A stretch of 64,000 bases of DNA from Symbiopectobacterium purcellii (GTDB lineage: Bacteria; Pseudomonadota; Gammaproteobacteria; Enterobacterales; Enterobacteriaceae): the NCBI RefSeq assembly GCF_019797845.1, contig NZ_CP081864.1, positions 3,038,001 through 3,102,000 of the forward strand, in the 5' to 3' direction. Below the pieces are notes generated by a model, which worked only from the letters and a program-made list of their open reading frames with translations, was not told the origin of the DNA and did no database searches. The position numbers and the translations under genes are program-made. Below are positions 37,998 through 47,137 of this stretch, piece by piece (the first letter of the stretch is position 1; every line of letters starts with the position of its first letter).

Positions 37998-38936
37998 TTA
38001 GCCGTTTAACCGGGCGGTCAACGCCGGGAGAATTTTATAAAGATCGCCGACGATGCCGTAATCAACGCTGTTGAAAATCGGGGCATTCTTGTCTTTGTTG
38101 ATGGCAACCAACGTTTTGACATTATTCACACCGACCATATGCTGGATCTGCCCAGACACACCGGCGGCAATATAGAGATCGGCGTGCAGCGTGGTACCGG
38201 AAACACCGATATAGCGCTGATGTTCCATCCAGCCTTCTCCCTCGGCAATGGGGCGCGAGCACCCCACTTCCCCCTGAATCGCCCGAGCCAGTGCCGTCGC
38301 CAGTTCAATATCCTGCTGCTTGCCAAAACCCCGCCCGACGCCGACCACACGCTTCGCCTTGGCGAGATCGACTGTGCTGCCGGGTTTAGACCGACGTGAA
38401 ATCAGTTTCAGCGGATGCGTCGGCGGAATAAAAGCGCCCGGTTTTACACTCGCACTGGCTACGTCGTTAACGTTTCCCTCAACACCACTGCCGCAAGTGA
38501 CCACAGCGTAAGGCGAGAGCAACTGCTGTGTTTCATGAGCCAGACCGCCATAGAATGGATGAGAGGCAAACACGCCGTCCTCTTCCACTCGCAGGTGAAT
38601 CACATCATTGACCACAGCAGCATTCAGCTGTGCCCCCAGTCGAGCGGCAATGGCCTTGCCACGTTTGCTGGCTGCCAGCACTACCAGCGCCTGCGGCCCC
38701 GATTCGCGAATAATGCCGACAAACGACGGCACATAGTCTTCGCTGATAACACCTTCCTGCGGCGTGAAGTGATACACAATATTGGCGCCGAGATTGACGC
38801 ACGCCTTCACCTGCTGCTCGTCTCCCACAAATAAAACGTTAACTTCTTCGCCCCACTGGCGGGCGTTGGCAATTAATCCGGCAAGACGATCCGCACTGTC
38901 GGCGTAAACAAAAACAAGAGGTAATAGCGTAGCCAT
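37998..38936 (-). CDS. fixB: Electron transfer flavoprotein alpha subunit FixB
   Basis: A 312-residue ETF-alpha with the C-terminal FAD-binding signature YIGVSGTTLHADLYIAAGVSGQIQHMVGV...INKDKNAPIFNSVDYGIVGD. With FixA it forms the ETF that transfers electrons to the acyl-CoA dehydrogenase encoded two genes upstream. Intact; the length matches E. coli FixB. Confidence 0.94.
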   Translation of the reverse strand: MATLLPLVFVYADSADRLAGLIANARQWGEEVNVLFVGDEQQVKACVNLGANIVYHFTPQEGVISEDYVPSFVGIIRESGPQALVVLAASKRGKAIAARLGAQLNAAVVNDVIHLRVEEDGVFASHPFYGGLAHETQQLLSPYAVVTCGSGVEGNVNDVASASVKPGAFIPPTHPLKLISRRSKPGSTVDLAKAKRVVGVGRGFGKQQDIELATALARAIQGEVGCSRPIAEGEGWMEHQRYIGVSGTTLHADLYIAAGVSGQIQHMVGVNNVKTLVAINKDKNAPIFNSVDYGIVGDLYKILPALTARLNG

Positions 38937-38956
38937 GATGGATTCCTTGCGTAGGG

Positions 38957-39733
38957 TTAGTGATTCAGCACATGACGAAGATGATCGGCAAAGGCGGCGA
39001 TGTTATCGTCAGAATCGCCTTCAATGCAGATGCCCAGCCTGTCGGCCTGTTCCGGTGCACAGGCACTCACACGGGTAGCCGTGAGCGGTCCGGTATCACA
39101 GGCCACATCAGCCAGACTCCATTGGGTCACCGTTTTTTTACTCGCGGCGAGAATTGCCTTCATTGAGGGCAGGCGTGGCGTATTGATATCCGACGTCACG
39201 GAGATCACCGCGGGCAATGTCAGTTCCAGCGCTTCAACCACATCTTCGAGATCGCGCTCAACGCGCACTTTATCGCCAACAACCGTGATCTTGCTGACCG
39301 CATTGACGCAGGGCAGATTGAGCCGCTCGCCTATCTGGATGCCGGTTTGTTGTGCATAGAGATCGCCAGAACCTTCGCCACAGATAATCAAATCGAAGCC
39401 TAGCTTCTGCGCGGCGCAGGCCAGAATCTGAGCCGTTTCGGTTGGATAGCCCCCGTCACAGGCGTCATCGGCGATCACCGTCAACGCATCCGGTCCGCGA
39501 GACAGCACGTCCTTACGAATGCGGGCGTTTTCCAGCAGGGTCTTACTGCCCACGCTGAGTGCCGTCAGTTGGCTATCGGGTTGTTCGCTTGCCAGCACCG
39601 TTGCCGCCTCTAATGCATTGAGATCGTAGAGACTGATTTTCAGATTGGCTTTATCCACACACAGCGAACGATCGGCATTGGTGGTAATGTCTTGCTCGTC
39701 ATGGACGATTTTGCAGCAGGCGATAAGTCTCAT
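38957..39733 (-). CDS. fixA: Electron transfer flavoprotein beta subunit FixA
   Basis: A 258-residue ETF-beta with the typical VLSRGPDALTVI, CGEGSGDLYAQQTGIQIGERL and DINTPRLPSMKAILAASKK segments. In E. coli FixA and FixB supply electrons for crotonobetainyl-CoA reduction. Here the adjacent acyl-CoA dehydrogenase and dehydratase suggest another enoyl-CoA acceptor. Intact; about 100 bases follow the dehydrogenase gene. Confidence 0.94.
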   Translation of the reverse strand: MRLIACCKIVHDEQDITTNADRSLCVDKANLKISLYDLNALEAATVLASEQPDSQLTALSVGSKTLLENARIRKDVLSRGPDALTVIADDACDGGYPTETAQILACAAQKLGFDLIICGEGSGDLYAQQTGIQIGERLNLPCVNAVSKITVVGDKVRVERDLEDVVEALELTLPAVISVTSDINTPRLPSMKAILAASKKTVTQWSLADVACDTGPLTATRVSACAPEQADRLGICIEGDSDDNIAAFADHLRHVLNH

Positions 39734-39832
39734 AGTGAGTGCTCTCCCTAAAGATGCCTGAAAAAATAAGGGTGGTTCAAACGGGCCACAGGATGCAGAA
39801 GGTCACTGTGACCAACGGGTCAGTAGCCTGAT

Positions 39833-40972
39833 TCAGGCCAAAATATGTTTAGCGATCACCATACGTTGGACTTCGCTGGTGCCTTCGAAGATCTCTGTCA
39901 GCTTCGCCTCCCGCATGAGTCTTTCAACCGGGTAAGACGAGGTGTAGCCCATGCCACCATGCAATTGCACTGCTTTTTGAGTGACATAGGTGGCGGTTTC
40001 AGAAGCATAAAGCTTGGCTTGTGCGGCTTCGCGGGTGTAGGGGTGTCCGGCCATTTTGGCGGCGGCGGCACGATAGATAAGCATACGGGCACAATCGACT
40101 CGGGTAGCCATTTCCACCAGCATCCACTGTACGCCCTGATTGGCGGCAATCGGTTTGCCAAATTGAATGCGCTCTTTGGTGTATGTGAGCGTAGCATCGA
40201 GTGCACTTTGGGCAATGCCCAGTGCAATCGCCGAGCAACTCAGTCGCCCACCGTCCAGCGTTTCCATGGCGATAGCAAACCCTTTCCCTTCCGCGCCCAA
40301 ACGACAATGGGCGGGCACCACACAGTCGCTAAAGCTGACGGCACAGGTATCAGAGCCGTTCATCCCCATTTTCTCTTCCGGCAGGCCGATGCTGATGCCA
40401 GGGTTGTCGCGCTCAACCAGAAACGCGGTAATACCCTTCACTCCTTGGCTTTTATCGGTCATAGCAAACACGATAAAGAATGCCCCCTGCGGTGCTGCAG
40501 TGATCCAGAGCTTGGAGCCATTGATGATGTAGCTATCGCCCTGACGCACTGCAGTGGTCTGCTGTGCGGCGGCATCACATCCCGCGCTCGGCTCAGACAG
40601 GCAGAAACAGCCAAGGCTTTCCCCCGTCACCACTTTTGGCAATAAGCGTTGTTGTGTTTGCGCATCAGCATATTTCTGAATGATTGGTCCGGTCAGGGAA
40701 CATTGCGATCCCATGATCATGGCGTGAGCTGCACTGACCTTTGCCATTTCTTCCGTCGCCAGGATATAGCTGACAGCATCGGCATCGCTACCGCCGAATT
40801 CCTCATTAATATTAAAACCAAACAGGCCTAATTCAGCCATTGGCGCAATACTTTCCTGCGGGAAACGGTGCTGTTTATCAATAATGGCGGCAATGGGTTT
40901 AATATCGCTGTCCACAAACTTTCTGACCATATTGCGAATCAGCGTTTGTTCCTCATTCAGTTAGAAATTCAT
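39833..40972 (-). pseudogene. Acyl-CoA dehydrogenase with a TAA at codon 4
   Basis: The full frame (380 codons) matches CaiA-like and short-chain acyl-CoA dehydrogenases. FAD and substrate motifs (GCFCLSEPSAGCDAAAQQ, LWITAAPQGAFFIVFAM, QFGKPIAANQGVQWMLVEMA) and the catalytic Glu region (TEIFEGTSEVQRM) are intact. The start ATG 40972 has GGAG upstream, but codon 4 is TAA (40961-40963), giving MNF-stop-LNEEQTLIRNMVRKF. Homologues have Gln here, so CAA to TAA is likely. The next in-frame ATG is codon 15 (40930), without a good ribosome binding site. A re-initiated product would lack 14 residues of the first helix and could be partly active, so loss of function is likely but not certain. Confidence 0.8.
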
Positions 40973-40996
40973 ATTTACATCTCCGGTCATCTTATT

Positions 40997-41020
40997 GGAA
41001 TAGAATGAAATAACTATTCC
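40997..41020. repeat. Intercistronic hairpin upstream of the dehydrogenase
   Basis: GGAATAG pairs with CTATTCC across a 10-base loop in the gap between the carrier and dehydrogenase genes. It lacks a T tract. It may be an mRNA stabilising or processing element; support is weak. Confidence 0.35.
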
Positions 41021-41107
41021 GCGGTATTCAATTATTTCGGTATGCGCGGTAAAAATGCGTATCACCGCGCACGCCAGCGTGTTTTATTCAAGCGTGAAGG
41101 CGAGTCA

Positions 41108-42445
41108 TTAACCGCCCAGCATCGTGATGGACGCAGGCAAAAACGCGTAAAGTAAAAGGATAAAGCCCAGGCAAAGCAGAGGGATTGCCAGCGTCACTAT
41201 ACCCACCGTGCCGTATGCCTGTTTGTGGCTAACACCGCAGACACTAAACACATTAATAATCAATCAGTTAAACGGTGGTGTGGTGCTCATGGCCGCTACG
41301 TTTGCCACGCGGTGCAATGCCCCTTGATCCACGACTGCCGCCGGAAACAGAGAGGCAATCAGTGGCATGGCAATGCTCAGCGCCCCTGAGCCGGAACCGC
41401 TGATAAACACCAGTGCACCGACCGCTATCGCGGTAACCATCAAGGGGCTCATTCCCGAATTGGCGATAGTCTGAAAGGACTCCTGAAACGCAGGTAACTT
41501 TATGACCAATGCACCAAAACCGACGATCACAGCAGTGTTGAACAAAGAAGTCACGCCCTCCATGGTGCCGGCCGCCAGGTTGCTAATAATCGCTTTCCAG
41601 TTCAGATAACGGGCATAAATAATCAGCCCAGCAACGATGGCGCAAAACAGCGCGATTGCCGGGTCACATTTCAATAGATTTAACACCAACAGCAAGATCA
41701 GCATCGGCAGCAGTGCAACGATCACATGGGGTTGCGGCTTGTCCTTTGCGGTACTTTGCGGCACATTGCCTTTACTTGCGACAGCATCGTCATCCCCCCA
41801 ACCTTCCCCACTGGCTTTCACCTTGCGAAACAGCCATGAGAGATAGACAATCACCAGCACCACTTGAAAAGCGGCCGTCAGCAATCCTGGCACCAACCCC
41901 GCAGTGGCTGACGTGCCGAGAAATTTCATCGGGATCAGGTTCTGGATTTGTGGAGAGCCTGGCATGATCATCACAAAGCTGCGCGCACCGGCAAAATAGA
42001 CGACAGGGATTAACCTGCGCGGTAAATTAGCCTTTTTGAACATGCTGACCATCATCGAGTAGACGGTAAACAACGCCACAAACACCGAGACACCGCCATA
42101 CGCCAGGATGGCACAGGCCACCACTACGGAGGGGATCACTGCCTTTTCACCCAATTTGCCGATAATGAACGAGGCTACGCTGTCAGCCGCGCCGCTAATG
42201 GCAGTCAACTTGCCAAAAATTGCCCCCAGTACGAAGATAAAGAAGAAAGTGCCGAAGTAATTGCCAAGCCCAGTGGTATACACTTTTAATATGGCATCCA
42301 GCGGATTCAAGCCATCAGGCGCGGTTAACCACGCCGTCACGGCTAAAAACAGGCTGGCGGTAAAGACAGAAATAAAAATGTGTATGCCTTTTATACACAT
42401 CACCATCAGAATAATTAATCCGAGAATTAGACAGAATATGCCCAT
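41108..42445 (-). pseudogene. GntP-family carrier with a premature TGA
   Basis: A GntP-type (gluconate/hydroxy acid:H+ symporter) membrane protein of about 445 codons with around twelve hydrophobic segments. The frame is open from ATG 42445 to TGA at 41264-41266, after AAMSTTPPFN. It then continues in the same frame as LIINVFSVCGVSHKQAYGTVGIVTLAIPLLCLGF to TAA 41108. Family members read PHNG here, so GGA to TGA is a likely origin. The last helix and about 51 residues would be lost. Its position inside the operon suggests that it imports the 2-hydroxy acid substrate. Confidence 0.82.
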
Positions 42446-42578
42446 AATGTTCTCTCTTTTATTTACCTATCAGAATTGGAGATAATTAAATTAAACGGCC
42501 ATTCGCTATCATTGAGCACGGCGTAACCGGCCACACCCAATGATGCGACATTAATTAATGAATCGTTTTCGCCTTAAT

Positions 42579-43712
42579 TTATACCGACAGTACGTCGGCA
42601 AACGTTTGTAATGCCGTTCGCGCCTGTTCGTAGCTTTTTGTTTGCTGATCGATTTCGATAATAATGGAGGGAATACCTTCCTTATCGAGCTGTTTCTTGA
42701 TTATCGGTGCATCGAATTCTTCCGGATCGCAGAATTTGGTTAACAAATACACCACGCCCTGCGCATTATTTTTCCGCACCATATCGACCAGCATGCGGCC
42801 GCGCTTCTTCTCTGGGTCGTGCAGCAATGAGCAGCCTTCGAGTTGGGCAATCTGTAATGCCAGACGGCGGTAGGGATCGCTATCAGCAGGAACATCCTGC
42901 CGGAACTGGCGAGATTCATGCGCCACTTCATCCGCCACGATCGCCATATTATTGTCGGCAAAGATTTGCAAAATCGACGGGCTGTCAGCAATGATGCCGG
43001 TCACCACAATGTTATACCCCTCCCACTGCTCGGTGGGCAATTCGGTGCACAATGCAATAATCTCACGCACCCTCTGGGTGTGTTCGACCACATCCATGAA
43101 ATAGCCGCTTTTGATGACGGTATTACGCATCAGCGGACTGATAGTCCGTGGATAACGGGCGGCAACCAGTGAAAACTCACGCAGCACTGCACGATGCTGG
43201 TTAAACAGTTCAATGGCCCGATCGAGCGCTTCGGGCGTGACAGACTGTCCGGCTATCTGCCCTAACTGCTGGGCGACACGCTGATACTGCTCGGTCAAAA
43301 ATGCAATACCGGCTGGCATAGCACGATTCTGCGGATGGACCAACTGGATAAAGGGCACCTGCGGCACACCCACTTTCCAGTTTTGTCCCAAGCATTTTAG
43401 CGTGTCGCACAATGCCGGGATAATCACTGCCGACAGTTTATTCAACGCATGGTCCAGCCCCATTTCCAGCGTTGACAGCGCCAGCGCACAATAAAAGGGG
43501 GGGAAAAATTTCTTTGCCTCCGAAATCGCTTTCCCTTCCGCGCCCCACAGTCCGAACGGCACCATGCCCGCCGCATAAACGATTTCATTTGGGGTATATT
43601 CAGGGAAACAGCCAACAACCTGCTTACCGCTTTTCAGAAGCGCATTAAGCTGCTTGCCGGGGTTATTGACAATCTCCTGCAACTGTTCAATTTTTTGCGT
43701 TACGCGTTCCAT
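42579..43712 (-). CDS. 2-hydroxyacyl-CoA dehydratase, beta subunit (HadC/FldC-like)
   Basis: A 377-residue HGD-D family subunit. Cysteines in GCFPEYTPNEIVYAAG (Cys35), PPFYCA (Cys75), LCDTLKC (about 102-107) and KFCDPEEFD near the C-terminus are candidates for the 4Fe-4S cluster ligands. With the alpha subunit it removes water from (R)-2-hydroxyacyl-CoA by a ketyl radical mechanism, which requires ATP-dependent reduction by the activator. It starts at ATG 43712, overlapping the alpha subunit stop (TGATG). The enzyme is oxygen-sensitive, so the operon should work anaerobically. The substrate cannot be read from the sequence. Confidence 0.88.
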   Translation of the reverse strand: MERVTQKIEQLQEIVNNPGKQLNALLKSGKQVVGCFPEYTPNEIVYAAGMVPFGLWGAEGKAISEAKKFFPPFYCALALSTLEMGLDHALNKLSAVIIPALCDTLKCLGQNWKVGVPQVPFIQLVHPQNRAMPAGIAFLTEQYQRVAQQLGQIAGQSVTPEALDRAIELFNQHRAVLREFSLVAARYPRTISPLMRNTVIKSGYFMDVVEHTQRVREIIALCTELPTEQWEGYNIVVTGIIADSPSILQIFADNNMAIVADEVAHESRQFRQDVPADSDPYRRLALQIAQLEGCSLLHDPEKKRGRMLVDMVRKNNAQGVVYLLTKFCDPEEFDAPIIKKQLDKEGIPSIIIEIDQQTKSYEQARTALQTFADVLSV

Positions 43713-44953
43713 CACAAACCCCCTTTATGGGCAGCCGCTTTATTGGCAGCCATGATTTCCGTCAATGCCTCGATACGCGTCACGTATTGCGCTTCGGAGA
43801 AACCGCGTGGATCGGCTTGATCGCCATCAAACGTGACGGTGGGGATGTTCAGTTCGTGGCGAATGCGGCGCTCAATCTCTGGCATGATGCCACTCCACAG
43901 CTTACAACTGCGGTTGACGTGAATGATCGCACCGTCAATGTGGTTCTGGCGGCCTACGTTAATGCGCATGTCCGCCGCACGTTCCACCGAGACACAGTTA
44001 GGCACGTAGGAGTAGGCGCGCATCATTTCATCGCTGTTTTGGTAAATCACGCCAAACGCCGTAGCGTACACTGTGGCAGTAACGTTGATGCCCTGCTCTT
44101 TCAACGGTGTGGACGTAGCGCGCAAATAGGGCCAGCAAGCGATGCCTTCGAACAACACGCGGTACTTCTCTTCACCACGGTAGGTGGACTGCTTCTCCTG
44201 AATGTTGTTCTCCATCTCCTCACACAATTGCTCAAAGGCTTCTGCCGCTTCCAGCCGCCCACGCGCGCAGACCGCTACCGCCATGTGATTGAACAGATCG
44301 AAACCGTTCATGGGTGAAGGTTGATACTGGCAATACTCCGCCGCTTTCAGCCAGGCGCGGCCAGTGCGTTGCGAAATTTCACACACGTCCTTGAACCGCT
44401 GCTCTGAATAAGGGCGCCCGGTGATTTCGGCCAGGCGCGTAAACGCATCGTCAAACTGCGCCTTGATATAGCGTACCGTGGCGTCATCGGTGTCATAGTC
44501 ATTTTTGAACGGGATATCGATCAGGATCAGCGGGATATTCAATTCATAAGCAATATTTTCATACCACTTGATCATGCAATTACAGATGTTGTTACAGCAC
44601 AGCAGAAAATCCGGCTGCGGCATATCCATCTCTTCGCAGTGCTTGATATCGGCGTAGGAAAGGCTAATGCGGGCATAAGCACAAATATCATTGGAATAGC
44701 CCAGGCTCTCAGCATGTTCGCACATGCGCAGGCCACCCCCTTTCGCCGCGATAGCGGCCGCCTGATTTTCTGGATAGACCACCGGGATATCCAATGTTTC
44801 CGCGATTTTCTGCGGGAAATTGGAGGCACACCAGCCGATTTTTTCACCGCGGTTTTTAGCATCCCAGGCCCGTTGATAAGCTTGAGCCGCGATGTTTTGT
44901 AATTTTTTCTTTGCCGGAACGGGTTCCGGCGTTTGAGGGGTTACATTGCTCAT
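43712..44953 (-). CDS. 2-hydroxyacyl-CoA dehydratase, alpha subunit (HadB/FldB-like)
   Basis: A 413-residue HGD-D family protein that pairs with the smaller subunit. Cysteines include GWCASNFP (Cys42), CAYARIS (Cys91), LLCCNNICNCMIKW (about 119-126) and VNRSCKLW (about 350). The second, third and last are placed like the cluster ligands of R-2-hydroxyisocaproyl-CoA dehydratase. Its start overlaps the stop of the activator gene (ATGA) and its stop overlaps the beta subunit start, so all three are coupled. Intact. Confidence 0.9.
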   Translation of the reverse strand: MSNVTPQTPEPVPAKKKLQNIAAQAYQRAWDAKNRGEKIGWCASNFPQKIAETLDIPVVYPENQAAAIAAKGGGLRMCEHAESLGYSNDICAYARISLSYADIKHCEEMDMPQPDFLLCCNNICNCMIKWYENIAYELNIPLILIDIPFKNDYDTDDATVRYIKAQFDDAFTRLAEITGRPYSEQRFKDVCEISQRTGRAWLKAAEYCQYQPSPMNGFDLFNHMAVAVCARGRLEAAEAFEQLCEEMENNIQEKQSTYRGEEKYRVLFEGIACWPYLRATSTPLKEQGINVTATVYATAFGVIYQNSDEMMRAYSYVPNCVSVERAADMRINVGRQNHIDGAIIHVNRSCKLWSGIMPEIERRIRHELNIPTVTFDGDQADPRGFSEAQYVTRIEALTEIMAANKAAAHKGGL

Positions 44954-45774
44954 TGATGTATTCCTGAAAGAGGTGCGTCGCTCGCGAGTAACGCGCTACA
45001 CGCTTCAAACGCATAAATAGCCGCTCCTATCGCCCCGTTATATTGTGATAATGGCGATGTCTTGATGGGAGCACCCAATTCCTGACTGACATAGCGAACC
45101 ACTTCAAAATTCTTTGCTACGCCGCCGGTCATGATGACCGGTTGTTCAATACCGACGCGTTTTGCCAACCCGGCAATACGGCTGGCAACGGATTTGTGAA
45201 TACCATTGATGATGTCTGGAATGGTTTCGTTATTGGCGAGATGCGAGATCACTTCGGATTCAGAAAATACCGTGCAGGTTGAGCTGATAGTGACCCGCTT
45301 TTGCGACTGCGCCCCAAGCGCCGCGAGTTCATCGATACGGGTCTCCAGCACCAGCGACATGACATCAAGAAAACGCCCAGTACCCGCAGCACACTTGTCG
45401 TTCATGACAAAATTGAGCAGGCGACCCTGCCCATCCATGTGCAGGGCTTTGACATCTTGTCCACCGATATCAATCACCGTCCTAACACCGGGAAACAGAT
45501 AATGGGCACCTTTAGCATGACAACTGAGCTCGCTGACCTCCTTGTTGGCTTCCTTGAGGGCATTGCGCCCATAACCGGTGGCACATATCCAGCGGATATC
45601 GCTACGGGCTCCGCCGTACTGGCGCAGCACTTCCGCTATTGATTTTTCCGGCCCAGACGTTCCCGCGCCGACAGCAAACAAGGATTGCGCGACGATCTCT
45701 GTTCCATTGCGCATGATGATGCATTTCGAGGCGGACGAACCGATATCCACGCCCAAGGTAAGAATCTCTTGCAT
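44950..45774 (-). CDS. 2-hydroxyacyl-CoA dehydratase activator (HadI/HgdC-like)
   Basis: A 274-residue BadF/BadG-type ASKHA ATPase. As a homodimer with one bridging 4Fe-4S cluster it injects a high-energy electron into the dehydratase, at the cost of ATP. Cluster cysteines are C128 (MNDKCAAGTGRF) and C167 (SSTCTVFSESEV). The ATP-binding motifs are GVDIGSSASKCIIM and IDIGGQDVKALHMD. The start has GAG upstream; the stop overlaps the alpha subunit gene. Intact and diagnostic for a radical dehydratase. Confidence 0.93.
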   Translation of the reverse strand: MQEILTLGVDIGSSASKCIIMRNGTEIVAQSLFAVGAGTSGPEKSIAEVLRQYGGARSDIRWICATGYGRNALKEANKEVSELSCHAKGAHYLFPGVRTVIDIGGQDVKALHMDGQGRLLNFVMNDKCAAGTGRFLDVMSLVLETRIDELAALGAQSQKRVTISSTCTVFSESEVISHLANNETIPDIINGIHKSVASRIAGLAKRVGIEQPVIMTGGVAKNFEVVRYVSQELGAPIKTSPLSQYNGAIGAAIYAFEACSALLASDAPLSGIHQ

Positions 45775-45825
45775 ACAGCTTCTCTCCGGTACTGACCTGT
45801 TCCGATGATGCCACTGCCGCGTTAG

Positions 45826-47061
45826 CTATTCCCGCCAGACGCTGACATCCCTGCTGGCTTCCAGTTTGGCAATCTCATCCGCGCTGTAACCGAGTTCCTG
45901 CAAGATGGTGGGCGTGTCCTCACCCAGCAGTGGACCACGTTGGTAGTCCGGCAGACCGCTTTCCAGAAAACGGATAGGCGGACGCACCAGCGCTTTTTCA
46001 CTGCCGTTGGCGTACTGCATGCGATAGAAGGTGTCGATGGCCCAGGCCTGCTTATCTTCCAACACTTCTTCCCACAGTTGCGCTACGCTGAAAGGAATGT
46101 CGTTGGCCATAAAAATTTCGCGCCACTCTTTGACGGTTTTCTGTGCCATCTGCTGCCAGATGATGTCGTAAACTTCGGGAGAGCGTTTGTGTTTGGCGAC
46201 GTCTTGCAGATGGGTGTAGCGTGCGTCCTGCGCCAGATCTTCACGACCAATACAGGTCATAAACTTGCTGTAATAGGCGTCATACACCGGCATACAAATC
46301 TGGATAAAGCGGTCATCTTTGGTCTTGTAGGCCAAAATAAATGGGCTGGTGGTAGTGCGGCGGTCGATAGGGTAAGGCTGTCCATGCTCTTTGTACTGGG
46401 CTGCCTGAATCATGATAGCCTGGGTGTAGATCGAGGTATGCAACAAGTTGGTGGAAACGTATTCTCCTTCACCGGTATTTTTGGCATGGATATAGGCGGC
46501 CAACACGCCCGAGGCAAGCGCCATCGCACACTGGTGATCGCCTAGGCCGGGGATGACGTTCATCGGCATTGTGCCTTTCTGATAAAGCGACCCCAAAATA
46601 CCGCCGCGCGCATAGAACGCCGTGTAATCAAACCCCGGCAAATCTTGATCCGGGCCGGTATCGCCATAGCCGGTGACGCAGGCATAAACCAGATGGGGGA
46701 ATTTTTGTTTCAGCGTTTTATAATCCAACCCGGCACGGTCACGTGCTTTTGGCCGCCAGTTAGTCAGAAAAATGTCAGCCTTTTCCAGCAATTCAAATAA
46801 TATTTTTTGCCCGGCAGCCGTTTTGGTATTCAGCGCAATACCGCGCTTATTGGCATTCTCTAAATCAAACGTAGTATCTTCATGTGGATTAACGGGACGC
46901 CCTTCCGTCGGCGCAGTGTAGCGTATATTATCCCCATCCAGGGATTCAACTTTAATCACGTTAGCCCCCATGTCCGCCAGAATACGTCCGGCGGCGGGCA
47001 CGGCGATAAATGTCGCCAACTCGACCACGGTAACACCCGCTAATGCTTTTTTCTTCGTCAT
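45826..47061 (-). CDS. Family III CoA-transferase (CaiB/FldA/HadA-like)
   Basis: A 411-residue CaiB-BaiF CoA-transferase with the family start LAGVTVVELATFIAVPAAGRILADMGANVIKVE and a catalytic Asp at 175 (NVIPGLGDHQ). It should move CoA from the product or enoyl-CoA to the incoming hydroxy acid, so the cycle runs without further ATP after priming. FldA and HadA do this for phenyllactate and 2-hydroxyisocaproate; CaiB does it for carnitine. AGGAG-like AAGGAG precedes the start. Intact. Confidence 0.9.
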   Translation of the reverse strand: MTKKKALAGVTVVELATFIAVPAAGRILADMGANVIKVESLDGDNIRYTAPTEGRPVNPHEDTTFDLENANKRGIALNTKTAAGQKILFELLEKADIFLTNWRPKARDRAGLDYKTLKQKFPHLVYACVTGYGDTGPDQDLPGFDYTAFYARGGILGSLYQKGTMPMNVIPGLGDHQCAMALASGVLAAYIHAKNTGEGEYVSTNLLHTSIYTQAIMIQAAQYKEHGQPYPIDRRTTTSPFILAYKTKDDRFIQICMPVYDAYYSKFMTCIGREDLAQDARYTHLQDVAKHKRSPEVYDIIWQQMAQKTVKEWREIFMANDIPFSVAQLWEEVLEDKQAWAIDTFYRMQYANGSEKALVRPPIRFLESGLPDYQRGPLLGEDTPTILQELGYSADEIAKLEASRDVSVWRE

Positions 47062-47137
47062 CTTATTCTCCTTAATCGATTATTTTTATCGCGCGGAATA
47101 ATGGTTTAAACAGTGTTATCTTAGATATCAGAATTTA

